Positions 7,359-17,000 of a stretch of DNA of 27,595 nucleotides are shown here, one piece after another. Location: positions 1 through 27,595 of the IMG/VR virus record IMGVR_UViG_3300050821_010293, one strand, 5' to 3'. Under the pieces are notes generated by a model. It was not told the DNA's origin, searched no databases, and worked only from the letters and a program-made list of their open reading frames with translations. The translations under genes were made by a program, and so were the position numbers. Position 1 is the first letter of the stretch; each line of letters begins with the position of its first letter. The DNA comes from a virus.

Positions 7359-8778
7359 GCACCTGCTGAATTTCTTCTTTCCGTTTTTGATGTTGACCTT
7401 TGCCGCCGCCGATGCCGCGTTGAGTGCGGGAGACGGGGCTGCGGCTGATGCCGGAGCTTCGGACGCTGGAGCTGGCGCAGACGATGGGGGTGCGGATTAC
7501 GGCCTTGATGACGACGCCGGAGCCGATGACGCGGCAGCGCACGACGACGATGCTGCGGGCGCTGATGATGCTCACGCGGACGATCATGCCCGCGAAGACG
7601 ACGCGACCAAAGACGTCGACAAGGAGACCACCGACTTCAAAGGCCTGGTCTCAAAGCGCCTGCTAGCGCTCAAAAAAGAAGCGCCTGAACTCACTGCGGT
7701 CTTCCAGAAATATCCGAAAGTCCAAGAGCAGGTCGAAGCCGCCTTCCGCCGCGACATGGCCTATAGAGAGCTCTATCCGACCGTCGCCGAGGCCCGCCAG
7801 ATGCGCGAGCAGTTCCCCGGTGGAATGTCTGATGTCGAGCAATTACTGTCGGACGTGAAGGAAGTCGAGACCCTCGACCAGAACTTCTACTCGCGAGACC
7901 GCGACGGCAACTACGCGGGCCACCGCACTATCATCGACAACCTGTTCTCGGACGATCGCGATGCGGCAGTCGCCTTGTTCCGCACCGTGCCCAAAGAATG
8001 GGCGCGCCTCGATCCGGACTCCTACCGCGAAGTGATGGGCCAAATCGTGGGCGCGACGCTTGCCCGGGCGGAAATTCCCGAAGTGCTCTCGGAAATTATC
8101 GAGGCCGCGAAAGAAGCCAAACAAGATGGCCTGGCTAAGCAGCTCGGCAAAGTTCTCAACTGGGCGGCGGGTTTCCTGCGCGAGAAGTCCGCGCCGACCG
8201 CAGAAGAGCGCCGCATTCAGGCCGACCGGGAGCAACTTGCCCGCGAACGCCAGGACCGCCACAAAGAGGACCGTCAGAGTTTCGCGCGCAATTTCGTGCG
8301 CGAGTCGCGCAAGCTGCAGATGGACGTCATCCAGAAACACCCGGCGATCAAGGCGCTCGAAAAAGCGCCCGGCATCACGCCGGAAAAACGCTCGCGCATC
8401 CAGGAGCTCGTCCGCGGACGGATCGAGAAGTACCTGGCCGCGAGCCCATCGTTCATGCGCAAACTCCGCGCGGAACACTCCGCGGGAAATTTGAAAGGCA
8501 CGCTCGACCTGCAGAAGGTGCAGTGGCAGTACCCCTGGATTCTGAACAAGTTCGTACGTGAGGTCCTGCGGGAGGAGACTCCCGCCATGGTCCGGCAAAA
8601 TCAACGGGACACGGGCAGACGCCGCACTGAACCCGTGAAGACCACCCGCCAAGGCGGCGAGCGCACCAGAGAAAAAGAACGCACCGGTCCTTATCAGGAG
8701 GGCGGGCGCTGGTTCTCGAAAGAGGGCAAGCCGTATTCAACCGCCGACATCCTGCGAGGCAAACACCTGACGACATAA
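7351..8778 (+). CDS. Capsid scaffolding protein (putative)
   Basis: A 475-residue protein between portal and capsid genes, the usual scaffold position. I chose ATG 7351, overlapping the portal stop by 8 bases and preceded by ACGAGG; a GTG at 7330 would add seven residues. Layout: a hydrophobic start (LLNFFFPFLMLTFAAADAAL, residues 5-24), an Ala/Asp-rich low-complexity acidic tract to about 85, then a long helical part with a probable coiled coil at about 285-335 (ERRIQADREQLARERQDRHK), and a basic tail ending YSTADILRGKHLTT. A basic C-terminus is how P22-type scaffolds bind the coat protein. The hydrophobic leader is unusual for an internal scaffold and resembles a signal peptide. No protease motif is evident. 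Confidence 0.65.
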   Translation: MLKHLLNFFFPFLMLTFAAADAALSAGDGAAADAGASDAGAGADDGGADYGLDDDAGADDAAAHDDDAAGADDAHADDHAREDDATKDVDKETTDFKGLVSKRLLALKKEAPELTAVFQKYPKVQEQVEAAFRRDMAYRELYPTVAEARQMREQFPGGMSDVEQLLSDVKEVETLDQNFYSRDRDGNYAGHRTIIDNLFSDDRDAAVALFRTVPKEWARLDPDSYREVMGQIVGATLARAEIPEVLSEIIEAAKEAKQDGLAKQLGKVLNWAAGFLREKSAPTAEERRIQADREQLARERQDRHKEDRQSFARNFVRESRKLQMDVIQKHPAIKALEKAPGITPEKRSRIQELVRGRIEKYLAASPSFMRKLRAEHSAGNLKGTLDLQKVQWQYPWILNKFVREVLREETPAMVRQNQRDTGRRRTEPVKTTRQGGERTREKERTGPYQEGGRWFSKEGKPYSTADILRGKHLTT

Positions 8779-8895
8779 GTTTCAGCAAAACATAAGTTCC
8801 ACCCGCGAGCGAAAAGCGCGCCTACCACGGGTTCCCGCGCTCCCGATGTCTCCGGCCCGAGCAGTTGATTCCATTCCCTTCAATCGGAGATATCC
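8779..8895 (+). other. Gap before the capsid gene
   Basis: This 117-base gap is long for this operon. It contains a nine-base direct repeat (acataagtt at 8773-8781 and 8790-8798) spaced 17 bases apart, a GC-rich stretch, and the GGAGA ribosome site at 8886-8890 for the capsid gene. I see no convincing hairpin with a T-run and no clear -35/-10 pair. It may carry processing or translation signals that raise capsid output, but this is only inferred from its position. Confidence 0.4.
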
Positions 8896-10149
8896 ATGCC
8901 AGCACAGAATTTAAATTCAGTTGCGCTGCAACTGGAAAAGGTACGGAAGACCGTACCGACCGCCTTTGAGCAGGAAGTGATTCTGCTCGATCTCATCGAC
9001 AAGCGCGGCGATGTGATCGACGCCTCGACGCGCAACATCCGCTTGCCCCAGCTCATTCGTCCGGGCGGGAAGTTTTCGCAAGGAACCGCCGACTTCGACG
9101 ACATGGGACGCGGCTCTGGAAGCACCTGGGACGTGGGCACGCTCTCGACCCTGCAATTCCGCTTCGCCTTTGAAATCTCGAAACTCTCGGAGTACGCGAC
9201 CAAAGGCAACGACAAAGCGGTCGAAGACGTGGCCGTGCGCGAAGTCGAAGAGGCGCTCAAGATGTTCAAGCGCGCCCTCGATTGCGTCTATAACACCAAC
9301 GGCACCGGGCAGCTCGACACCATTCAGTCGATCTCGGGCAACACCTTAACCGTCACCAACCCCAACATCTTCTACTTCAACCAGGACATCCAGGTCTATC
9401 CCTCTGGATTAGCGTCGGCTTCGCGCGGACTGGCAACGGTCATCGCGGTCGATCCCCTGCTGAAGACCATCACCCTAAACGCGCTGCCTCCGGGCACTTC
9501 GACGACCGACGCTCTGGTCATCAACATCTCGCAGGGCGCGGGCGGAGCGAACCCGGTTTCGCTCGAAGGCCTGCTCTATAACCACGTGGATTCGCCAAGC
9601 GGTTCATGGAACAACATGGCCCGTTCGACCTATCCCGAGGCCTTGAAAACTCCGCACGTGGCGGCAGGCGGGGCAACCATCACCCCGGCGCTGCGGCGTC
9701 TGGGCGAGAACAAGCTGCGCCGCGTTTTGGGCGTCAACTTCGAAGAGCCCATGATCGCCTACATGAACGTCGATCAGGAAGCGGCTTGGGAAAACTGCGC
9801 GATCTCGGTCACCCAGAACGTGCAGCAGGAAGTCTCAGGCGAATCTTCAGCGGACATGCTGAAGCGCAGACCGCCCAAGACCTTCGGCGGAATTCCCATC
9901 AAGACCTCGATCCACGCCACTATCCAGCGCATCGACGTGCTGCTCCTGAAGCACTGGGGACGCGGCGTGACCAAAGAGATCGGAATGTTCGAAGAGGGCG
10001 GGCAGACCACGTTCCAGATTTACGGCGCATCCGGAGGCCTCGAAGCCGGATACCTGCAGTATTTCGACGTGGTGTTCAACGTCTTCATGGACCAGCCGCG
10101 CTATGGGCTGTTCTTCGACGGCCTGGCACTGCCGGTCGGCGGCTACTAA
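8896..10149 (+). CDS. Major capsid protein, HK97-fold type
   Basis: A 417-residue protein after the scaffold, with a good GGAGA site five bases before ATG. The order of parts fits an HK97-fold coat: N-arm and long helix (residues about 8-30), an extended loop region (KFSQGTADFDDMGRG), spine helix with EISKLSEYATKGNDKAVEDV (about 94-113), a beta-rich inserted domain at about 145-215 (NTLTVTNPNIFYFNQDIQVY ... ATVIAVDPLLKTITLN), and a C-terminal axial domain with KTFGGIPIKTS (the common GIPI strand), and a final strand YGLFFDGLALPVGGY. It forms the head shell. The gene has a strong ribosome site, in line with high expression. Confidence 0.88.
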   Translation: MPAQNLNSVALQLEKVRKTVPTAFEQEVILLDLIDKRGDVIDASTRNIRLPQLIRPGGKFSQGTADFDDMGRGSGSTWDVGTLSTLQFRFAFEISKLSEYATKGNDKAVEDVAVREVEEALKMFKRALDCVYNTNGTGQLDTIQSISGNTLTVTNPNIFYFNQDIQVYPSGLASASRGLATVIAVDPLLKTITLNALPPGTSTTDALVINISQGAGGANPVSLEGLLYNHVDSPSGSWNNMARSTYPEALKTPHVAAGGATITPALRRLGENKLRRVLGVNFEEPMIAYMNVDQEAAWENCAISVTQNVQQEVSGESSADMLKRRPPKTFGGIPIKTSIHATIQRIDVLLLKHWGRGVTKEIGMFEEGGQTTFQIYGASGGLEAGYLQYFDVVFNVFMDQPRYGLFFDGLALPVGGY

Positions 10150-10230
10150 ATCACCATGCGTTGGCAGGTCTGGGTCGCTCACGAGTCAGGCCTGTCGACG
10201 CCCATCACTCAAAAGATCAGGAGAATCAAG

Positions 10231-10623
10231 ATGCACGTTACCGAAAAAGTTGTCGACGAAAACGGCGTACACATCCTCACCTCGCAGATCGAGGCCGATG
10301 GGCCGTTCGCCATTTGCTCGAAGGACGCGATGCTCACCGCCTCGGTCATTTCGCTCAAGCGGACCGATTCCGGCGGGGTGAAATTGCAAGTGGCGTTGAC
10401 CGTTCAAGAGCCAACACCACCAGCACCTGTCGTGGCCGAACCCGCAACCCCACTACCGACGGCGGAAGAAGAAGCCCTCGCGTACCTGGTGAGCGATAAA
10501 GGCCTCAAAAAGAAAGAAGCGCAGGCAGCGGTTGAGCGTTTCGGGGCGCAGAAAGTTCTCGCCAAGCGCGAAGAAGAGCGCAACGCGGAACTTGAAGCAC
10601 TGCTCGCGCCGGAAAAGAAGTAA
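10231..10623 (+). CDS. Small protein after capsid gene, possible head-decoration or linker
   Basis: A 130-residue protein. I chose ATG 10231 because AGGAGA lies eight bases upstream; a longer frame from ATG 10156 lacks a good site. Residues 1-60 look like beta strands (GVHILTSQIEADGPFAICSK), followed by a Pro/Ala-rich linker (about 60-85), then a charged helical end (LVSDKGLKKKEAQAAVERFG). This resembles a small beta domain joined to a helix that pairs with another virion protein. The neighbour is the capsid protein, so a decoration or stabilising role is plausible. I do not recognise the family. Confidence 0.65.
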   Translation: MHVTEKVVDENGVHILTSQIEADGPFAICSKDAMLTASVISLKRTDSGGVKLQVALTVQEPTPPAPVVAEPATPLPTAEEEALAYLVSDKGLKKKEAQAAVERFGAQKVLAKREEERNAELEALLAPEKK

Positions 10624-10632
10624 GATCGCGGC

Positions 10633-10926
10633 ATGAACCGTCGCGGTTTCTTAAGAAGCATCGGACTCGGCATCGGCGGGATCGCTCTCGAACAGGCGAT
10701 TCCGCTTGGCCGGGTCTGGTCGTTTCCGAAGAAGATCGTGCTCCCTCAATACCAATACATGGAGTTGCTCCATGTGCCGTTGAATCGCTGGGAAGACTTT
10801 GGGGCTATGCTGCTGCCAAACGACAAGGTTCGGTTGTATGGTGGAGCACGCGGGGGAGGCAAAGTAGCCGTGATCAAGTCGGTTGACCACGCACGGCGCC
10901 TCATCACGCTCGACTATCCCGCATGA
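10633..10926 (+). CDS. Small protein with twin-arginine (Tat) leader and capsid-like beta domain
   Basis: A 97-residue protein beginning MNRRGFLRSIGLGIGG. RRGFLR fits the Tat consensus RRxFLK, followed by a mild hydrophobic stretch to about residue 22. After a linker comes a small beta domain, residues 62-97 (DKVRLYGGARGGGKVAVIKS then VDHARRLITLDYP). Its last strands match the pattern of the capsid protein's inserted domain (ATVIAVDPLLKTITLN). GGARGGGK looks like a Walker A loop but lacks the Ser/Thr after Lys and any Walker B. The stop overlaps the next start as ATGA. Tat leaders export folded proteins, so this is unexpected in a head gene set. A weak ribosome site and short length leave some doubt about the exact start. 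Confidence 0.7.
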   Translation: MNRRGFLRSIGLGIGGIALEQAIPLGRVWSFPKKIVLPQYQYMELLHVPLNRWEDFGAMLLPNDKVRLYGGARGGGKVAVIKSVDHARRLITLDYPA

Positions 10927-11642
10927 AGCAGAACTCCCAAGAAGCCGTCATCACCCAAGAGTGCCCCCCGCACGTCGCGCGGGAGCTCACAGTCGCTGGC
11001 GGAACCAACCGTTACGGCGAACCCATGTTCCGCGTCATCTGGGGCTACAACCGCATTGTTCCGATGACCGGAGAGTGGCAGCAGTTCGAGCACCTGCAGG
11101 CGACACTCACCGACAAGCTCACCGGGCACACCGAAACGCGCACCTTTATTCGCCTGAAAGAATCGAAGATCGAAACTCGACAAGAGCCGAAGTATCTGCC
11201 TGCCAACTGCTGGCACCTCGAGAAGTGGTGCCCGCCCGAAGATTACGGATCGCCCGAGCTGTGGCGCAAGCAGGGCGAGGAAGTGATCGCCGGGTTGACC
11301 ATCGACACCGCCGGAGAGTTCCCCACGCGCGGCGAGTACGAGTTGGTGATGCCGCTCACAACCGATGGCACCTCTTGCGGGCAACCCATTCCACTCGTGG
11401 CCGATGCGGTCGCAGAACTCGTCCGCATGATCATCGTGGGTCGCGATCGCCATTCTTACGCCCAGCGCAAAGCGGCCATCGAGCAACGCCTGCGCCGCGA
11501 AGAAGAAGGCTTCTCGCGTAAGGCCATCGACATCATGAAGGACGGCATGCGGCCCTTCTGCTCGGAAGATTTTGTCACCGTGCCGAATTTGAAGACCGTG
11601 GCCGCGCTCGACCCGACGGCGAAGAAACTCACATCCCACTAA
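10923..11642 (+). CDS. Hypothetical virion protein
   Basis: A 239-residue protein starting with an ATGA overlap on the preceding gene. The middle has alternating strands and turns (NRYGEPMFRVIWGYNRIVPM), followed by a WHLEKWCPPEDYGSPELW segment and a helical C-terminal third with RKAAIEQRLRREEEGF. The N-terminal part reads like a compact mixed fold; three Cys are present (residues about 14, 97 and 107) with no clear metal pattern. It is unlike an enzyme I know. Probable minor head or connector protein by position. Confidence 0.65.
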   Translation: MKQNSQEAVITQECPPHVARELTVAGGTNRYGEPMFRVIWGYNRIVPMTGEWQQFEHLQATLTDKLTGHTETRTFIRLKESKIETRQEPKYLPANCWHLEKWCPPEDYGSPELWRKQGEEVIAGLTIDTAGEFPTRGEYELVMPLTTDGTSCGQPIPLVADAVAELVRMIIVGRDRHSYAQRKAAIEQRLRREEEGFSRKAIDIMKDGMRPFCSEDFVTVPNLKTVAALDPTAKKLTSH

Positions 11643-11659
11643 GGGGAGGGAACTACACC

Positions 11660-12535
11660 ATGAACGACGCACGCATCATCATCAACGTCAGCGACCGCGA
11701 GCACTCGCACTCGGCTGGCATTTCCGGCACCTGGATCGTCCCCGCAAAGCGCGAAGGGGAAGAGTTCGGCATGCTGGTGGTCTATAACGCCCGCGAGCTG
11801 CAGGACGTGGGGAACAACGTGAAGACCGTGCACTGGCCCTCGGCCACGTCAGTCGCGCATAGCGTCTTAAGCCGCGATTCGGACGCCACCGCCCACACCA
11901 TGGGAACCGCCGGAGGGGCGGAAAAGTGGGGCATCCTGCTCTGCGAAGCCAACCCCGACATCCCGCGCGAATTGCTGATGGCCGAAGAAGAGCAGCGGGC
12001 GTACCTCGAAGACAATCGCCCGGAGATCAAGCAGAAGCGCGACCAGAAAACGAAACTGATGCTGGCGACCACGGTCTATCCGCCGGAAGTCGCGTTGAAG
12101 CTCGACGAAATCGCCAAGCGGCTGCAATCGCTGCGGGAAAAGTTTTATGCCGAGTGCCGCAAATTGGTGCAGCGCAAGGAAATCCAGAAAGCCAAGCACA
12201 ACCTCTCGCTCGAAGACGCGCGCCTGGTCTCAGAAGGCGATCTGCTCTGGGCGGGCAATGAAGCCGCGAAGCGCAACATCAACGAGCTGCACAAATCCGC
12301 CTGCCGACGACTCGGCCAGGAGCGGCCCTGGTGCTACATCGCGCAGCAGTTGGTTGATTGTCCGGGTTGCGGCGCGAAAATCCGCGAAGACATCTTGAGC
12401 TGCCCGCAGTGCTCGGGCTGGCTCGATGAAGGCATCGAGGAGTTGCGGATCATGAAGCCGAAAGAGCGCGCCATGAAGATGTACCCGGAGCGTTACGCCG
12501 AACCGATGACGGCCTCCGGCAAAGCCCGCAGCTAA
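11660..12535 (+). CDS. Virion-associated protein with C-terminal zinc ribbon
   Basis: A 291-residue protein with a strong GGAGGG site nine bases before ATG. The first 100 residues look beta-rich, followed by long charged helices (about 125-230; for example LREKFYAECRKLVQRKEIQK). At the end is a zinc ribbon: C234-PG-C237 and C248-PQ-C251, then a further short helix. Zinc ribbons of this type bind protein or nucleic acid partners. The portal of this phage carries a similar ribbon (C220, C223, C238, C241), so the two might contact each other or share a source. Neither family nor job is known to me. Confidence 0.7.
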   Translation: MNDARIIINVSDREHSHSAGISGTWIVPAKREGEEFGMLVVYNARELQDVGNNVKTVHWPSATSVAHSVLSRDSDATAHTMGTAGGAEKWGILLCEANPDIPRELLMAEEEQRAYLEDNRPEIKQKRDQKTKLMLATTVYPPEVALKLDEIAKRLQSLREKFYAECRKLVQRKEIQKAKHNLSLEDARLVSEGDLLWAGNEAAKRNINELHKSACRRLGQERPWCYIAQQLVDCPGCGAKIREDILSCPQCSGWLDEGIEELRIMKPKERAMKMYPERYAEPMTASGKARS

Positions 12536-12542
12536 ACACAAC

Positions 12543-12746
12543 ATGCAGCCGGTAGAAATCCGCATCACCCGCCGCCGCTTCTCGGAGTTCTGGGGCGACG
12601 TGCCGCCGGAAGATTGCGCCTTCCTACAGGTCTCAACGCCGGTGGGGAATCCGGTGCTGATCTTCACCTTCGTCGAAGAGCACGAGTTGGGCGCGCAAGC
12701 GACGCAGGCCGAACTCGATTACCTCGAAAAACTTTTTAATTCGTAA
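12543..12746 (+). CDS. Hypothetical 67-residue protein
   Basis: A small acidic protein, eight bases after the previous stop. It reads as beta strands around CAFLQVSTPVGNPVLIFTFV and a final short helix (AELDYLEKLFNS). No strong ribosome site precedes ATG 12543. No motif is recognisable; its position between a zinc-ribbon protein and the adaptor suggests a small connector or regulatory protein. Confidence 0.6.
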   Translation: MQPVEIRITRRRFSEFWGDVPPEDCAFLQVSTPVGNPVLIFTFVEEHELGAQATQAELDYLEKLFNS

Positions 12747-12774
12747 ACGCTGAACTCTCCCCTTTTTTCTTCCC

Positions 12775-13563
12775 GTGCCCGTCCTCAGTTCATCCGCTTA
12801 TAACACCGCTGACGACGTGCTCACCCGCGTGCGCACCATCTGCAACGACTCCGAAGTCCAGGGCGGTGACGTGATCACCGATACTGCGCCCTTTGCGTTT
12901 GATCTGTTGAACGCGGGCTTTGAGCGGGTGCAGCTGGAACTCGCGAAATACGGCGTCGAAGTCGACACCACCGAAACCTGGCTGATCGGTTTGCCCACCA
13001 TGCCCACCATCGATCCCGAAGCCCGCATGGTGATCGATGACACCGGCTGCAACATCATCTACCCGAATGGCGTCGGAACGAGTTTCAGTTCAACCCCGGC
13101 GCTGCCTTCGGATTTGATTCTGCCGCTCAAATTGTGGGAGCGGCAAACCGGCACCACGGACCAGGCCGCGCCGCTCAAGCAACCGAACGCCGGACTACTT
13201 CCTTTCTCGCAGGATTTGTATTTGCGCCAGTGGGAATGGGAAGCGGACGGCATTCGCACGTTGGGCGCGACCCAGTCGCTCGATCTGAAGCTCAAGTACG
13301 AAAAGCATCTGCCGAAACTGGTCTCTCCGACCGATCCGGTGCCGATTCGCGGGGTGGTGAATGCGGCGGCTTACTTTTGCGCTCTCATCTTCGCCGAAGG
13401 GCGGGGCGGCGTGGTCTCGCCAAACTTTAAAGCCAACGCCCAGGAAGAAATTTTTCTGCTACAGCAGATTTCGGTCCGCCGCCGGCAGCGCAAGCAAGTC
13501 AGGCGCCGGCCGTACTCGGGGCGCGGTAGGAATGGCAGCGACTTTTACGGCAACACTTTTTAA
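12775..13563 (+). CDS. Head-tail adaptor protein (P22 gp4-like)
   Basis: A 262-residue protein in the place of P22 gp4 (first connector ring under the portal). The N-terminus is typical of such adaptors: TADDVLTRVRTICND, a short helix that begins after YNT, then LLNAGFERVQLEL, another helix. It continues with a beta-rich part containing DLILPLKLWERQ and DIKLKYEKHLP-type strands (LDLKLKYEKHLPKL), then a helical part (AAAYFCALIFAEGRGG). The last 30 residues are very basic (RRRQRKQVRRRPYSGRGRNG). Length is greater than gp4. The start is GTG at 12775 without a purine-rich ribosome site; instead a pyrimidine tract sits before it, as at 14041. Confidence 0.72.
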   Translation: MPVLSSSAYNTADDVLTRVRTICNDSEVQGGDVITDTAPFAFDLLNAGFERVQLELAKYGVEVDTTETWLIGLPTMPTIDPEARMVIDDTGCNIIYPNGVGTSFSSTPALPSDLILPLKLWERQTGTTDQAAPLKQPNAGLLPFSQDLYLRQWEWEADGIRTLGATQSLDLKLKYEKHLPKLVSPTDPVPIRGVVNAAAYFCALIFAEGRGGVVSPNFKANAQEEIFLLQQISVRRRQRKQVRRRPYSGRGRNGSDFYGNTF

Positions 13564-13594
13564 ATTCTGAAATTCGTTTAGGAGCAAAAACACT

Positions 13595-14017
13595 ATGCCA
13601 GCACAAGTTTCTCTTCAGACCGTCGATGCCTTGGGCGCAGAAATTTACGTGACCTTCAACGTCGCCCTTTCCGGAAATTACCCCGTCGGCGGCGACCCCT
13701 TGAACTTCACTTCAGGCGGAACCTTGCCCGCAACCCAAGACCCCGCATACATCGGCCTCTTGGCGGCGGTTGAAAGCTCGCAGCTCCTACAGCTCGACGT
13801 GTGGGACCAGTCGGGCAACGCCATCAACGGGGCAAACACCATCAACGTTGCCGCGGTGAAATCTTCGACCAGCCCGGCAACCGGCGGGAAAATAAAAGTG
13901 GCCGCGCTGCAAAGTCAAGGCACCTCCAAAGATGCCGAGCACGCCGCGTCAGCCTATGAAGCCGCATACACCGGCGCTTCGATCACCGGCTTTGCCGTCT
14001 TCTCGAAACTGCTGTAA
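13595..14017 (+). CDS. Small beta-rich structural protein
   Basis: A 140-residue protein with an AGGAG site ten bases before ATG. It starts with MPAQVSLQTVDALGAEIYVT and continues as alternating strands and turns (LLQLDVWDQSGNAINGANTI), with few charged residues, which suits a beta-sandwich capsid or tail accessory. It lies between adaptor and hub. P22 has no gene of this type here, so it may be a decoration or tail-ring protein. I do not recognise the family. Confidence 0.65.
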   Translation: MPAQVSLQTVDALGAEIYVTFNVALSGNYPVGGDPLNFTSGGTLPATQDPAYIGLLAAVESSQLLQLDVWDQSGNAINGANTINVAAVKSSTSPATGGKIKVAALQSQGTSKDAEHAASAYEAAYTGASITGFAVFSKLL

Positions 14018-14040
14018 AGCTAGGTCGGTTTTTCTCTTCC

Positions 14041-17000
14041 GTGTCCACTTACGGTCCCGATTTAATCGATGTGCCGATCGAGGTCTTCGGCGGCTACTGC
14101 CCGGCCATTCCTCCGTCCGATCTTCCGCCGGGCGCGGCCGAGATCGCCCAGGATGTGATGTTCCCGCAAGGCGGCCTGCGGCAGCGGGGAGGATTGCTCG
14201 CGGTTTTCGGGCCGAACAATTCCGGCATCCCCGCGAACGCCCAGATCAACGGCCTGAAGACCTATTCCACTCCCACCCTCGCGCAAAGATTGCTGGCGTG
14301 GGATTCCGTCGGCAACTTCTACAAAGAAAGTCCGCAGGGGACGCTCTCGAAGGTGGCCTCGCGGCCGTATGCCGGGCTGCTCTATCAGTCCTCGACGCTA
14401 TTTGGGCGCGAGTACCAGGCGTTCTTCAACTCACTCGGCGGCTTCGACATCCCGCGTCAGTTCGACGATCTGAATTGGGACCGGGTCTCGCAGGAAGGGC
14501 CGGGAGCATCGCCTGCGGTGGCGAACCTGGTTCCGCCTTCAGCGGCCGTCAATAACACCGGAGCGGGCGGGGCCATAGCAATCTCGACCATTACTCCCAC
14601 CGACCCGGTCCAGCACTCCTACCAGGTCCCGCAATACGACGGCCGCGGGAACCTGATCGGATACCAAACCTACACGGTCACGGTTTACACCAGCCTGACG
14701 GTTGTGACCTCAGCCGCGCATGGCTTTATTGTGGGCGAGCTGCTGGCTTTCGCCGGGGTCACGCCAGCGTCATTTAATTTCGCATCCACCCAGGTCACAG
14801 TGGTGGTGAACGCGACCACCTTCAAGGTCGGCTACAACAACACCGCAACCACCACAGGCTCGGGCGGGACCGCGACCCCACAGAACCCCAGCCTGGTCCG
14901 CAGATCGACCATTGTGACCGCCAACACCACTACCGCCCACGGCTTTCAGGTGGGCTGGAATGTGCAGATCGCAATCGGGGCAGGTTGGGATGGGACGTTT
15001 GCGATCGTGAGCGTCCCCACCCCGACCACATTCACTTATGTGCAGGCCGGTGCGGACGCCATCAACAATTCCGCCGGCACCGCGACCATCATCGGGCAGA
15101 TCGTCGCCGGCTTACATCAGGTATCTTTGTGCTTCATCACCCGCCAAGGCTTCATCACCAAAGCCGCGCCGCCGGCATATTTCAACGCCGTGGGATCGCA
15201 GCAGGGCGCGGTGTCGCAGATCGCCACCGGTCCGCCAAATGTGGTGGCCCGGCTCCTGCTTTTCACTCCAGTGATTTCGCCGCCGGCCACCACCGGCTCG
15301 TTTTATTCGATTACCTCGTTGATGCTCATCCCCGACAACGTCTCGACCACCGCGGTAGTCGATTTTTCGGACACGATTTTAATCGCAAGCTTCCAGGCAA
15401 ATTATTTGTTCTCGCAGTTGGAGCTCGGGGAATCGGCCTTCTCGATCGGCTACAACTCGCGCCTGGCCTGGCTGGGCGAGCGGGCCAAACTCGCGAACTT
15501 TCAGAATTTAAGTTTTGACGGCGGCTTTAGCGCGTCAGGGTTAGTTCCACTGGCTTGGATAGCGGATCCGGTGAACGGCGCCGGCGGCAATGGTGCGCTC
15601 AATTCCGGCCTGCCCGCCGACTGGGGCGACGCCTATGTGATCACCGGTGACGGCGCGACCGCCATCCGCGGCAAGATCACGCAACATGCCTTCCAGGATT
15701 ATCTGGGGGTTGCGAGGATCTCCCCCAACACCTCGTACACGGTGCGGGCGCGGATCCGCCTGGCGAATGGACTCGCGCAAGGGACGCTGCACATCAACCT
15801 GCAATCGACGCTCAGTGGCTTCACCACTGCGGGCATGGCAATTCCGGCGGCGCAACTCACCGCGCAGTATCAGGAGTTCACGGCTAACTTGACCGACCAG
15901 CCGCTCGGAGTGGTGCCGGGCGATCTGATCTTGCAGCTCTACGCCGATGGCACGCCCACCAATTTAGGCCAGTTCGTTGTCGATTCCATCCAGATCGTGG
16001 CGTCGAACGCCCCCTTCAATTCATCGACCGCACGGCTCTCGCACGCTTTTAATCCCGAGTCATACGACTCGACCACCGGGCAGATCCAGGTGCGGCCGTC
16101 GGACGGCGAGCAGCTGCGGGCCGGCTTCCCGCTGCGAAACAATTTGTATCTCGCAAAAGACCATTACCTCTGCTACGTAGCCGACGACGGGGTGAACGAA
16201 CCGGCAGCCTGGGCGCTGAACGAAGTTTCAGCCACGGTCGGCATTTGCGGTCCAAACGCGGTCGACTGGAACGAAGAGTGGGCGGTGTTTGCCGAACGAA
16301 GCGGGCTTTACATCGTGTGGGGATCCGACCCAGTGAAGATCACCCCGGAGATTCAGACCGACGCTTCCGGCACCGGGAAGATTTCCTGGGCGTCGATCAA
16401 CTGGGCCTTCGGACACACCATCTGGGTGCGCATCGACCGGGTCAACAAACAGATTCTCGTGGGCGCGCCGCTTTTTGGTTCGACCGTGCCGAACGTGGTC
16501 TTCATGCTGGATTACAAGTGGCTGGATTCCGCGGAAGATATCGCGAACTCGCCGCTCGTCACATATTCAGCTTTCACTGGAAAGATGCTGGCCCACGGGC
16601 GCGGCCGCCGCTGGGCTGTCTGGTCGATCGCCGCTTCCTCGATGACCTTTGCCGAGCGCGTCGATGGCACCGCTCAGCCGTTTTTTGGCAGCGCCACTCC
16701 GAACGGCAAGATCTACCAGCAAATCGACTGCGCCCAGCAGCTGACCGATGACGGGACGCCGCTTTTCGGGATCTGGCGCAGCTACGCCATTCCTTCCCAC
16801 ATGGAAGAGCAGCAGTACCAGCTGGGAGCGCACCGCAAGCTCGCCGGGTTTCTGAAATTCTCCGACAAGGGCGTGGGGCAGCTTTTCTACTCGATCTCCA
16901 CCGCGCAGCGGACAACCAATCTGCGTGTACGGACCCTGTCGGTGAATTCGACCTCCGACGGCGAGCGCCCGCTGAATATCCACGGGGAAAGGTTTTTTCT

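Noticed and set aside
8773-8798. Nine-base repeat acataagtt as a regulatory operator before the capsid gene
   Set aside because: Two short AT-rich copies, the first overlapping the scaffold stop; nothing else supports regulation.
10834-10863. Walker A ATP-binding loop in the 97-residue Tat protein
   Set aside because: The Lys is followed by Val, not Ser/Thr, and there is no Walker B or room for an ATPase fold.
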